A stretch of 26,829 nucleotides of DNA, taken from positions 1 through 26,829 of the IMG/VR virus record IMGVR_UViG_3300042924_004960. One strand, written 5' to 3'. Below the pieces are notes generated by a model that was given only the letters and a program-made list of their open reading frames with translations, was not told the DNA's origin and ran no database searches. The translations under genes and the position numbers were made by a program. This document shows positions 13,999 to 21,189 of this stretch, piece by piece; positions within the stretch are counted from its first letter, which is position 1; the number at the start of each line of letters is the position of its first letter. This stretch comes from a virus.

Positions 13999-14006
13999 GT
14001 GTTTAG
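13998..14006 (+). promoter_or_regulatory. late motif copy 3 (before portal)
   Basis: TAGGTGTTTAG at 13996-14006 begins with the terminase stop codon and ends 7 nt before the portal ATG at 14014. The flanking CCTAG on the 3' side resembles copy 4 (TCTAG). Confidence 0.7.
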
Positions 14007-14013
14007 CCTAGTT

Positions 14014-15261
14014 ATGAATCTATCCCAGCGGGTTAAGCAGTTCTTCCTGTCTACTGCGCCACGCTCTAGCGTCGGTATGCTTCAGGTTCCTGTTTTGCGC
14101 TCGCTCGACCCGCAGAAGGAGCCATTGCACCTTAATTCCGTGGTGATGTCGCTGATTAACTGGGCATGGGTTCAGTCTTCGGCGGCTCCACTTGCGGTGT
14201 TCAAGAAGGATGATGCGACCGACCAGGACGAGATTGTAAAACTTCCGTTGGTGCTTGAGGCAATCACCGCTCCGGTGCAAGGTATCTCCAGCCGCAACGC
14301 AATGTTCGGGATGTGGATGTCCCTCATCACCGAAGGCACGGCATTTTTCTACCCTGTGCGCGATGCTAGGAACCGCGTGGTAGGGCTTCAGTACCTGTAC
14401 CATTATTACTGCACGTTCCAGGGTGGCAAGGTTCAGTATGTAGCACCAAGCGGCGAAACGACGTACTTTGACGAGCAGGATTTAATCATTCTGCGTTATG
14501 GTATTGATCCTGAAGATTCCAGACGCGGATACTCACCACTCAAGGCCTGCCTTCGCGAGGTGCTGACCGACCAGGAGGCAAGCGAGTATCTCCGCGCTGT
14601 GCTTTCAAACTTCGGTGTCGTTGGCTCCATCATTTCCAGCGATGATGAGTCCGCAAACTTTGACGAGGATGCGGTCAAGGCGATTACTGCGGCTTGGAAG
14701 AGTGCAACGACCGGAAGCAACCGGGGCAAAACGCTGGTATCAAGCACGAAGCTCAAGATTCAGGAGATCAGATCCAATCCAAAGGACATGATCCTGGAAA
14801 AGGTTCGCAACATCCCAGAGCAACGAATCTGTGCGGCGTTTGGCGTTCCTCCTGCGGTGTTGCAGCTCGCATCGGGTCAGGAAACAAGCACATATAACAA
14901 TTTGACCCAGATGATCCGGCTTGCTTGGAACCAGTTCCTCATTCCGGTGACTGACATTATCGCAAGTCAATTTACTGACCAGTTTTTACGTATTTTTACT
15001 GACGATTCTGCGCTCTATTTGGGCTATGATAGGCGTGGTGTTGAGGCGTTACAAATTGACCGTGCAGAATTGGAAGCCAGGTACACGCTTTTGTACCAGG
15101 GTGGGATTGTGATGCTGAACGAAGCTCGGACTGCGCTCGACTTTGAACCTGCTCCTGTGGACGGGTTTTACCAGGATTTGAGTTCTGCGGCCAGTCTGAC
15201 TCTTGCAAAGGCTCGGTTCGCTGAAAGTCTGGCAAAGAAGCAAGGGCGATCTGATGTGTGA
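14014..15261 (+). CDS. HK97-type portal protein, 415 aa
   Basis: It forms the dodecameric portal ring at the capsid vertex. Typical features are the N-terminal pattern with LNSVVMSLINWAWVQSSAAPLAVF, the segment TEGTAFFYPVRDARNRVVGLQYLYH, the helix-rich RICAAFGVPPAVLQLASGQETSTYNNLTQ and the C-terminal LLYQGGIVMLNEARTALDFEPAP. Length is usual for this family. I use the ATG at 14014; an in-frame GTG at 13999 lies within the late motif. It overlaps the minor head gene by 8 nt. Confidence 0.93.
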   Translation: MNLSQRVKQFFLSTAPRSSVGMLQVPVLRSLDPQKEPLHLNSVVMSLINWAWVQSSAAPLAVFKKDDATDQDEIVKLPLVLEAITAPVQGISSRNAMFGMWMSLITEGTAFFYPVRDARNRVVGLQYLYHYYCTFQGGKVQYVAPSGETTYFDEQDLIILRYGIDPEDSRRGYSPLKACLREVLTDQEASEYLRAVLSNFGVVGSIISSDDESANFDEDAVKAITAAWKSATTGSNRGKTLVSSTKLKIQEIRSNPKDMILEKVRNIPEQRICAAFGVPPAVLQLASGQETSTYNNLTQMIRLAWNQFLIPVTDIIASQFTDQFLRIFTDDSALYLGYDRRGVEALQIDRAELEARYTLLYQGGIVMLNEARTALDFEPAPVDGFYQDLSSAASLTLAKARFAESLAKKQGRSDV

Positions 15262-15973
15262 GATTCGGATGGACGGTGGATTGCCTCCTGACCAGGCGGT
15301 GCTTATAACCACGCTTGGGCATAGACCGCGCTCCAAGGCGTACCGTGACAATGTAGACAAGGCATTACCCAGCGGCTTTGATGTTGAGGAGACCTTGACC
15401 CAGATTTACCGGGCATTAAAGGGCGATCTTATGGGGCTTGTTGAGCAGGTTAAGTCTGGCGCGATTGATCCTCAGCAGTTCGCGGACGATGCGTACCTTT
15501 TGATCGAAGATGCTCACTCTAAGGCTTGGTTTATTGGTCGGAAGCGTTCGGGGATGACCGATGCCTTCAACTCAGCCGATCAGCAAGCGGGGCGGGTCGC
15601 GGCTGACTTTGATTCCTTTTTCATTGCGAATTGGCGCGATGATTTCGTGTCCGGTCGCTATTTTGACGGGGAAGAATGGGCTGATGGATTGCTCAAGGAA
15701 CGAGCGCGGGCTTATGGTACGCGGGTTCGCGGGACTGCCAACGAGGCATTTGTGCTTGGGACTGAAGAGCAGGGGCTTGACGTTGAATTCACTTGGGATC
15801 GCTCTGCGCTGGAATCGTGCCAGGACTGCATAGAGTACGAATCCCTGAACCCGTGGCTCCCTGGTGAGCTTCCTTCTTTTCCAGGCGATTGCTCCACGGA
15901 TTGCCGGCACAACTGCCAGTGCCGCATCGTGCGCTCGGACGGCAAGCTCGGTTTCGATCCATTTGACGACTAG
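15254..15973 (+). CDS. minor head protein (MuF/SPP1 gp7-like), 239 aa
   Basis: Its position directly after the portal, its helical body with many acidic residues, and its C-terminal cysteine-rich segment (SCQDCIEYESLNPWLPGELPSF, then CSTDCRHNCQCRI) are typical of MuF-like minor head proteins. Members of this family bind the portal and may be ejected with DNA. I start at 15254 (MCEIRMDGG), with AGGG about 8 nt upstream. The stop (TAG) shares its CTAG with the stop of the convergent HTH gene. Confidence 0.8.
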   Translation: MCEIRMDGGLPPDQAVLITTLGHRPRSKAYRDNVDKALPSGFDVEETLTQIYRALKGDLMGLVEQVKSGAIDPQQFADDAYLLIEDAHSKAWFIGRKRSGMTDAFNSADQQAGRVAADFDSFFIANWRDDFVSGRYFDGEEWADGLLKERARAYGTRVRGTANEAFVLGTEEQGLDVEFTWDRSALESCQDCIEYESLNPWLPGELPSFPGDCSTDCRHNCQCRIVRSDGKLGFDPFDD

Positions 15974-16158
15974 GTTTTCTTTTTTCGACCTCTTTTCCAC
16001 TCTGTTTTGCGCTCGTAGACAAAATCTTCGGGGATGATCCAGGCTTTGATTGGCCCAAAATCGTGAAGAGTTGCGCCTGGGATTCGACCCTCTTTACAGA
16101 GGGTATTTATTCTTCTTCGGCTAATTCCCCACTTTACGGCGGCTTCGGCGGTGGTCAA
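15970..16158 (-). CDS. small HTH DNA-binding (excisionase-like) protein, 62 aa, TTG start
   Basis: A winged-helix or MerR/excisionase-like HTH fills residues 1-45 (TTAEAAVKWGISRRRINTLCKEGRIPGATLHDFGPIKAWIIPED), followed by a very basic tail (KTEWKRGRKKKT). The start is TTG at 16158, overlapping the stop of the upstream gene. It is the last gene of an antisense cassette inside the late region and meets the minor head gene tail to tail, with the two stop codons sharing CTAG. It probably binds DNA. The target is unknown, and with no integrase in view an excisionase role is only one possibility. Confidence 0.68.
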   Translation of the reverse strand: MTTAEAAVKWGISRRRINTLCKEGRIPGATLHDFGPIKAWIIPEDFVYERKTEWKRGRKKKT

Positions 16159-16523
16159 GCGTGGTCACCAGTGATGTTCAAAAGCGATGCGGTTCCGGTT
16201 CCATGATCCACAGAAAGTTGCATTGATCCAGCGATGGCGGCGTGAAGTCCTGGGAACAGTTCTTCAAACTCAGCAGGTGTTGCGTCGCCGTCAAAATCTG
16301 AGTCATGGAAAACCCCGTCTATGTCTTGATAACCGATCCAAGTTTCGGATTCAAAATCAAACTTGAGGTTTTTGTTTACATACTGAAAATCGACAGGCTT
16401 GCCGTTTTCAAATTTGAGTTCGACCAACCCCGCTCCACGGTAACGGGAATCGGTTGGTTCGATGTTTGCGACATATGCGATGCTGGGGTGAAATTGCCCA
16501 GTATTTTTTGTGAAGTGGATCAT
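16155..16523 (-). CDS. hypothetical cassette protein, 122 aa
   Basis: The start at 16523 (MIHFTKNTGQFHPS) overlaps the upstream stop as ATGA and is preferred over 16541. The protein is beta-rich and acidic, with an Asp-rich segment (DIDGVFHDSDFDGDATPAEFEELFPGL) that looks like a calcium-binding loop pattern (DxDxDG-like), though this is not diagnostic. No family is recognised. It belongs to the antisense four-gene cassette. Confidence 0.65.
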   Translation of the reverse strand: MIHFTKNTGQFHPSIAYVANIEPTDSRYRGAGLVELKFENGKPVDFQYVNKNLKFDFESETWIGYQDIDGVFHDSDFDGDATPAEFEELFPGLHAAIAGSMQLSVDHGTGTASLLNITGDHA

Positions 16524-16738
16524 AGAACCTCCCCAAACCAAACTTCAAGAGCAGCTTTGCACTCTGCGCCGCTTCCTGTCGCAACCACGCTGTAAGTTTT
16601 TTGCCCGCGTGGCTTTACTTCGGCGCGGCGGTTGCCCTTTGCCGCGCCTTTTATGCGCCCAAACCCCTTTGATCCTTCCCACTTCTGGAAAAAAAGTTTC
16701 CGTCCGTCATTGTCGAGTTTAATTTTCATGGTTGTCAT
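16520..16738 (-). CDS. small basic protein, 72 aa
   Basis: This short basic protein (MTTMKIKLDNDGRKLFFQKWEGSKGFGRIKGAAKGNRR...) is rich in Lys, Arg and Gly in its first half and acidic at its end. AGGGA precedes the ATG at 16738 by 7 nt; a second ATG lies three codons later. It is coupled to the next gene by ATGA. It may bind nucleic acid. No family is recognised. Confidence 0.65.
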   Translation of the reverse strand: MTTMKIKLDNDGRKLFFQKWEGSKGFGRIKGAAKGNRRAEVKPRGQKTYSVVATGSGAECKAALEVWFGEVL

Positions 16739-16758
16739 TGTGATTTCCCTGCTTGGTT

Positions 16759-17058
16759 TTAGATTGAGTTCCAGACTTGGTCAAAAGTGACGTTTTCGCC
16801 AAATGTTTCAAGGATGAAATCGGCGGCTAAGTTGAATGCTTCATTGTCTTTCGTTCGGCGAGTTGAAACTGAGCTTGTGTTTGGCTGGACTCTAAGCGCG
16901 TCACTGTTTTTGTAGAAGCCAGGAAGACGACTGGATTCGAGGTATCCGGTTCCGGTTGTGTAATAGATTTTCTCACGAGTGGTTCCGTTGACGTAGATTC
17001 GTCGTTCGCCGTTTCGTGTTGTGAAGGTTCCGAGCTTAATTGTGGATGTGCTTTGCAT
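16759..17058 (-). CDS. first gene of the antisense cassette, hypothetical, 99 aa
   Basis: The ATG at 17058 follows AAGG by 9 nt and lies about 32 nt downstream of the predicted start from the strong promoter at 17097-17124. The protein (MQSTSTIKLGTFTTRNGERRIYVNG...) begins with beta-hairpin-like segments containing many Thr, Arg and Tyr, and ends in a helix (NEAFNLAADFILETFGENVTFDQVWNSI). No family is recognised. An overlapping frame at 16827-17117 is rejected as a shadow. Confidence 0.68.
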   Translation of the reverse strand: MQSTSTIKLGTFTTRNGERRIYVNGTTREKIYYTTGTGYLESSRLPGFYKNSDALRVQPNTSSVSTRRTKDNEAFNLAADFILETFGENVTFDQVWNSI

Positions 17059-17096
17059 TTTGTTTTACCTTGTGTGTCCCTTGCGGTTACGTTATT

Positions 17097-17124
17097 ATTA
17101 TACCATGCCTGGAACAATAAACAA
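17097..17124 (-). promoter_or_regulatory. strong extended -10 promoter of the antisense cassette
   Basis: On the minus strand a perfect TATAAT (17102-17097) is preceded by TGG (extended -10). TTGTTT (17124-17119) lies 16 bp upstream as a -35. It would drive the four genes at 17058-15970 and needs only the host's housekeeping sigma, unlike the surrounding late genes. This is typical of a moron: an autonomously expressed accessory cassette. Confidence 0.82.
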
Positions 17125-17165
17125 GGGGAATTAGGATTTTTTTTGAAAAAAGTTATTGCCCCCTA

Positions 17166-17174
17166 GGTGTTTAG
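17166..17174 (+). promoter_or_regulatory. late motif copy 4 (before protease-capsid operon)
   Basis: TAGGTGTTTAG at 17164-17174 lies in a non-coding gap and ends 7 nt before the ATG at 17182. Because no upstream gene ends here, the conserved TAG of the 11-mer cannot be explained as a stop codon. This is the best evidence that the motif acts as DNA or RNA rather than as a by-product of gene ends. A poly-T/poly-A stretch (about 17136-17150) precedes it. Confidence 0.75.
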
Positions 17175-17181
17175 TCTAGAC

Positions 17182-17937
17182 ATGAGCGAAAGCCTGGTGC
17201 GAAAGAACTGTTTGACCGTCCTCAAGTCTGCCAATGAAGAAGGCATGGTTGAGGCGTTTGTCTCGGTCTACAACCTGAAGGACTCTCACGGAGAGCGGAT
17301 GCGCTATGGTTGCTACGGCGAATCCCTAGCGAAGAAGATGCCCAAGGTTGCCTATTTCCACAACTGGAGCGAACTCGTTGGCAAGGTCGTTGAAGCTAGG
17401 GAGATTCCTGCTGGTGATCCTTCCCTGCCTGAATCTATCCGCGAATTTGGCGGTCTTTTTGTGAAGTGCCAATTCTCGATGGATGTCCAGAAGGCAAAGG
17501 AGACTTTTGCGCTGATTCGGGATGGCGTCCTTGATGAGTGGTCTGTCGGCTACTACGAAAAGGGGCGCGAGATTGAGGGTGAAGATTACTGGGTGACTGC
17601 GACCGATCTAGTCGAAGTGTCCCCGGTTTTGCGTGGCTCCAACCCTGCCACGTCCACAGTTTCAGTTAAGGCGTCTGGAGCGCCGTTTGCTGATGAACTC
17701 GGTTCGGTTCGTGAGGCCGTGTCGAAACTTGTTACCAGATCCAAAGAAGTCGCTGAACTTCGCAAATCCAAAGGCGGTGCGTTCTCTCCTGAGAATCTTG
17801 AGCTGCTCAAGCAGATGCGTGAAGAGATTGACGGCTTTATTGCGGACAACGACCAAAAGCAAGAACCCGAAGCACCTGACGCTGATGCTCAATTAGCACT
17901 TGCGGCTGTCGCTGAGGCTGTCCTTGCACTTTCGTAA
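17182..17937 (+). CDS. HK97-type prohead protease (U35), 251 aa
   Basis: It cleaves the capsid N-terminal delta domain and scaffold during maturation. The family features are the His60 region (KVAYFHNWSELVGKV), the FSMDVQKAKETFALIRDGVLDEWSVGY stretch with likely catalytic Ser121, and ATDLVEVSPVLRGSNPAT. The last 80 residues are coiled-coil and acidic (SVREAVSKLVTRSKEVAELRKSK...), as in proteases that carry a scaffold-like tail. The ATG at 17182 is preferred to the in-frame GTG at 17167 in the motif. It lies 4 nt upstream of the capsid gene. Confidence 0.92.
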   Translation: MSESLVRKNCLTVLKSANEEGMVEAFVSVYNLKDSHGERMRYGCYGESLAKKMPKVAYFHNWSELVGKVVEAREIPAGDPSLPESIREFGGLFVKCQFSMDVQKAKETFALIRDGVLDEWSVGYYEKGREIEGEDYWVTATDLVEVSPVLRGSNPATSTVSVKASGAPFADELGSVREAVSKLVTRSKEVAELRKSKGGAFSPENLELLKQMREEIDGFIADNDQKQEPEAPDADAQLALAAVAEAVLALS

Positions 17938-17941
17938 CGCT

Positions 17942-19249
17942 ATGAATTTCACTCAAAAAGAAACTGAACTGCGCTCCAAAATGGAGCCAATCATTGTGAA
18001 GGCTCAGGCTGGCACGGCTTCCTCGGAAGAAGTGACCGCACTGAAGGCTATGACCGACGAACTGACTTCCCTCAAGGCTCAAATGGAAGCTGCCGTTGCG
18101 GCTGAAAAGGCACAGGCTGACCTGGCGGCTGGTAAGGGCGTCAATGCTCTTGATACCACTGCAAAGGCTGAATCTGCTGTTCTTTCGAGCAAGGGTTTGA
18201 CCTTTGACGACCGTCCAGAGATGACCGAGAAGCAAGCTCGAATCTATGGTACTGACGAACACGTCAAGGCATTTGTTGACTTCTTCATGACCAAGGGTAA
18301 GCCAAGCGATACCCAGACTCTTAAGGTCGTCAACGAAATGGTTGATACTGAAGGTGGATTCTTCGTTCCTCCTCAGTTTATGACTGACCCGATCCAGCGA
18401 AAGGTGGCTCCGTACCGGTTGCAGAACTTGGTGACCAACTTCCAAGCCGCAAGCAACCAGATCAAGTACCCGACGATCCGGTACACCGCCGACGATCTGT
18501 ATACCTCCGGTATGCGTCCGATCCTCACGGGTGAGCAACCTGCCTCAGCTACTGCGGCAAACGTGAACCCTGAGCCGGTATTCGGTGAGACTGTGATCAA
18601 CATTCACACGTACATGGCGACCCTGCCTGTTACCAACGACTTCTTGGAAGATACAGTGAACTTCGGTTCTTGGATCACCACGAACTTGATGGAAATGGCG
18701 GCTGTGAACATTGATGGCTTGATTGCAAACGGTCTCGGTGGAAACCTCGGACCGCTCGGCTTGGTCACTGCTTCTGCAACTGGCTTCGCTAACGGTATCA
18801 CCAACGTTGCCACAACTGTCAACGACTCCTTCTCCTGGCAAGACCTGGTGGGAGTCACAATGGAGCTTCCTGAGCAATACGCATCCAACGGTACTTTTGT
18901 CATGAACCGACAATCGGCTGGAAAGGCTGCGATCACTCTGCAAGGTTCAGACGGTCAGCCGATCTTCCGGCGTGGCGGTGTCAACAACGGTATCACTGAT
19001 GCTCAGCCTGACACTTTGAACGGTTACCCGATTGCTTACTCCGCTCATATGCCGAACTTGGCTGATGGCGCGTTGCCTGTGATCTTCGGTGATCTGTCCC
19101 AATACGTGCTTGCTCGACGCGGTGTGATGACCATTAAGGTTCAGCAAGAAGTGAACTACACTTCCAACCGAACCTTGTTCACTCTGCGCTACCGAATCGG
19201 CGGCGCACCGGCACAACCAGCGGCGTTCAGAACGCTCCGATGCATCTAA
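17942..19249 (+). CDS. major capsid protein (HK97 fold), 435 aa
   Basis: An N-terminal coiled-coil delta domain (about 1-75, EVTALKAMTDELTSLKAQMEAAVAAEKAQ) precedes the mature domain with typical phrases DTEGGFFVPPQFMTDPI, KYPTIRYT, ATLPVTNDFLEDT, NGTFVMNRQS, LNGYPIAYSAHMP and GDLSQYVLARR. The delta domain would guide assembly and be removed by the upstream protease. The start lies 4 nt after the protease stop and lacks a Shine-Dalgarno sequence, which is odd for such an abundant protein and implies coupled reinitiation. Confidence 0.95.
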   Translation: MNFTQKETELRSKMEPIIVKAQAGTASSEEVTALKAMTDELTSLKAQMEAAVAAEKAQADLAAGKGVNALDTTAKAESAVLSSKGLTFDDRPEMTEKQARIYGTDEHVKAFVDFFMTKGKPSDTQTLKVVNEMVDTEGGFFVPPQFMTDPIQRKVAPYRLQNLVTNFQAASNQIKYPTIRYTADDLYTSGMRPILTGEQPASATAANVNPEPVFGETVINIHTYMATLPVTNDFLEDTVNFGSWITTNLMEMAAVNIDGLIANGLGGNLGPLGLVTASATGFANGITNVATTVNDSFSWQDLVGVTMELPEQYASNGTFVMNRQSAGKAAITLQGSDGQPIFRRGGVNNGITDAQPDTLNGYPIAYSAHMPNLADGALPVIFGDLSQYVLARRGVMTIKVQQEVNYTSNRTLFTLRYRIGGAPAQPAAFRTLRCI

Positions 19250-19258
19250 GGAAAAACA

Positions 19259-19708
19259 ATGAACCTAACATCTAACTATCGAATCGAACGTGTTGCTCCT
19301 GATGGTACAGCGGCTTCCACGTTCACTCTTGCGGCTGGAACTACGACCGTAAACTCTGCGGCTGTTGACCTTCTGGACTTTGCTTCCGTGGTCTTTTCTG
19401 CTCACATTGGCGCGATCACTGGCTCCGGTCAGGTGATCTTCACTGTGGAAGGATCGGCAAACGGCTCTACTGGATGGACTGCCCTCACGGGTGCTACTAC
19501 GACTGTCGTTGGCTCGGCTAACTCCAACAAGATCGCGCTCATTGGTGTTGCGCGTCCGGCGTCGCCGTACCGATACGTGCGGCTTGTGTCGGCTCGAACC
19601 GTTGCCAACGTCGTACTTGACGCTGTGACTGCATTTGCTGGAGATGGTCGGCTTAGCGCTCCAACTCACCCAACAGCAACTGTTGCGGCTTCTGTCTACG
19701 TCGCTTAA
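19259..19708 (+). CDS. probable head decoration or structural protein, 149 aa
   Basis: AAGGA lies 6 nt before the ATG at 19259. The protein is beta-rich and Ala/Thr/Val-rich with an Ig-like or jelly-roll flavour (DLLDFASVVFSAHIGAITGSGQVIFTVEGSANGSTGWTALTG, then YRYVRLVSARTVANVVLDAVTAF). Small beta proteins with this pattern often follow the capsid gene and coat the head. There is no signal peptide. The exact role is inferred from position, and it is followed by an intrinsic terminator. Confidence 0.65.
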   Translation: MNLTSNYRIERVAPDGTAASTFTLAAGTTTVNSAAVDLLDFASVVFSAHIGAITGSGQVIFTVEGSANGSTGWTALTGATTTVVGSANSNKIALIGVARPASPYRYVRLVSARTVANVVLDAVTAFAGDGRLSAPTHPTATVAASVYVA

Positions 19709-19732
19709 TTGCGGCAATAGCAGGATCAAAAG

Positions 19733-19765
19733 CACCTCCCTAGCGATAGGGGGGTGTTTAGTTTT
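19733..19765 (+). terminator. intrinsic terminator overlapping late motif copy 5
   Basis: CACCTCCCTA and TAGGGGGGTG (19733-19742 and 19747-19756) form a 10-bp stem with one G-U pair and a GCGA tetraloop. TTTAGTTTT follows. It would end the protease-capsid transcript. Its 3' arm and tail contain the GGTGTTTAG motif that precedes the connector gene. Confidence 0.8.
19753..19761 (+). promoter_or_regulatory. late motif copy 5 (before connector)
   Basis: GGTGTTTAG ends 6 nt before the ATG at 19768. The GTG in the motif is out of frame with the ATG here, so the motif cannot be an alternative start codon. The element sits in a gap of about 60 nt and overlaps the terminator hairpin. Confidence 0.7.
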
Positions 19766-19767
19766 AT

Positions 19768-20409
19768 ATGCCGCGAGCAAACTACCCTACGACCTCCGAA
19801 CTCACTGGATACCTCGGCTCACCTACTTTGCCGACGGTGATTTCCAGCGGCTACCAATCCATGCTCGATTCGGCGGTTGAAGATTTCGAGAGGCTCACCG
19901 GGATCAAGCCTTTCAAGGCAGACGCGAACGCAAGCACCACGATCTTTAGTTCAGCCCATGAGAGCGGTGATGCGCTTTATTTGCCAACGACGTATTTCAC
20001 GCTGACTTCATTAAAAGCAAACGTTACTCCGAGCGATGCGGGTACTGAATTGGTGGTAGACCAGGATTACTTCTTGCTCCCTGAAGCTGGACCTTATGAC
20101 ATGGTGCGCTTCCGTGGTCCTCGCTCGTTTGGGATCAAGGATTTCAGCGTGACTGGTCGCAAGGGATACAGCACGACGATTCCTGAGGACGTGTTTGAGG
20201 CGATCCTGCTGAAGGCGGCGGTTACGATCTACAACTATCAGGCAAACGCGGCTGGTGGCAATTACGAGAAGGTCAAACAAGGTCCGGTTGAGCTAACCTA
20301 CGGCGCGTCAGGCTCGGAGCTTGTTGAAGGGCTGGGTGGCAAAGCAAGAGCCGCTGAGGAGCGATTCAACGCTGTGGTTGCCAAGTACAAGCGCATGGTG
20401 ATTCTATGA
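19768..20409 (+). CDS. head-tail connector (gp6/gp15-like), 213 aa
   Basis: It matches phage connector proteins that bind under the portal: a helical N-terminus (SGYQSMLDSAVEDFERLTG), beta strands in the middle (LPTTYFTLTSLKAN, ELVVDQDYFLLPEAGPYDMVRF) and the helix VFEAILLKAAVTIYNYQAN near the C-terminus. Order after the capsid gene is as expected. It overlaps the next gene by ATGA. Confidence 0.78.
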   Translation: MPRANYPTTSELTGYLGSPTLPTVISSGYQSMLDSAVEDFERLTGIKPFKADANASTTIFSSAHESGDALYLPTTYFTLTSLKANVTPSDAGTELVVDQDYFLLPEAGPYDMVRFRGPRSFGIKDFSVTGRKGYSTTIPEDVFEAILLKAAVTIYNYQANAAGGNYEKVKQGPVELTYGASGSELVEGLGGKARAAEERFNAVVAKYKRMVIL

Positions 20410-20735
20410 TTCTGAGTTTGGCGGTGACGGTCAAGTTGCCAGTCTCCAACTCTATCGTGGGTGGGGAAGGGCATGGCGGTCAAACGTTCTCGGCTGGGAC
20501 TGCGGACACGGTGCAGATAACGCCCATGACAACGACTGCGGCTTACGAACTTACGGGGGTGGATATTGATCGTCCGTTCCTGCTCCTGACCACTCCGGCG
20601 TCTGCTTCGCTCTACGTTATGGGCGGGGTGGTGGAGTTTAGTTCGCGCTCATTTCGGATTATGCGTCCACCATTTACTTTCAACGTTGTACCAATCGCTT
20701 CTAATTGCAACGTGATTCTCTCGGAGATTTTATAA
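20406..20735 (+). CDS. putative neck/head-closure protein, 109 aa
   Basis: This small beta-rich protein (MILSLAVTVKLPVSNSIVGGEGHGG..., then RPFLLLTTPASASLYVMGGVVEFSS) sits where head-closure or stopper genes occur, between the connector and the tail completion genes. It shows no conserved motif that I can name. It is coupled to the connector by ATGA. The role is inferred from gene order. Confidence 0.6.
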   Translation: MILSLAVTVKLPVSNSIVGGEGHGGQTFSAGTADTVQITPMTTTAAYELTGVDIDRPFLLLTTPASASLYVMGGVVEFSSRSFRIMRPPFTFNVVPIASNCNVILSEIL

Positions 20736-20736
20736 G

Positions 20737-21189
20737 ATGGCATTTTCTGATCATTACAGGCCGATTTTGGATGAGCTGCACGATGCGGTTGTTGCTGAGT
20801 GGGGGCTGAGCGAAGCGAACGTGTACATGGGTTCGCCAGGACTCGAGATCAACATTCCTCACGCGATCATCGCTCCACAGCGGATCACCACGGATAGGAA
20901 CAGCGAGTATGGGACGGGTAGAAAACCAGCAGGAATTTTCACCGTCACCGTTCGCGGGGAGTTTGCGATCACTGCGAGTACCCAGCGACCGATTGATCTT
21001 GTATTTGATCAGGTTGATGCGCTTTGCTTTGCGATTGAAACCAACGCGACGTTTGGCACTCTGGGGATGATGCCGCTCGTGGAAGAAGTCGGGCTTGACG
21101 AGATTACCGGGGAGATGGACGGTTCGGGTCAACGGCGAACGGTTGTTGAGATGGTCGTAAGTTTCGTGGTGCAGAGGGCGCGTGGCTAG
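20737..21189 (+). CDS. putative tail terminator/completion protein, 150 aa
   Basis: The protein has an alpha/beta layout (YRPILDELHDAVVAEWGLSEANVYMG..., then GIFTVTVRGEFAITASTQRPIDLVFDQVDAL, and a C-terminal strand RRTVVEMVVSFVVQRA) resembling the tail terminator (gpU-like) or tail completion fold. Size and location between the head-closure and gp10-like genes fit, although in many phages the gp10-like gene comes first. It overlaps the next gene by 8 nt. Confidence 0.6.
   Translation: MAFSDHYRPILDELHDAVVAEWGLSEANVYMGSPGLEINIPHAIIAPQRITTDRNSEYGTGRKPAGIFTVTVRGEFAITASTQRPIDLVFDQVDALCFAIETNATFGTLGMMPLVEEVGLDEITGEMDGSGQRRTVVEMVVSFVVQRARG

Noticed and set aside
15970-16158. Calling the 62-aa HTH protein an excisionase
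   Set aside because: The fold pattern fits, but without an integrase nearby and with a basic tail untypical of Xis, only a DNA-binding role is supported.
16827-17117. Alternative minus-strand ORF of 96 aa overlapping the first cassette gene
   Set aside because: It starts within the -10 region and would be a shadow of the 99-aa gene, which has a ribosome-binding site and proper spacing to the promoter.
17837-18538. Minus-strand ORF of 233 aa opposite protease and capsid
   Set aside because: Shadow of the capsid gene, with no motif or ribosome-binding site.
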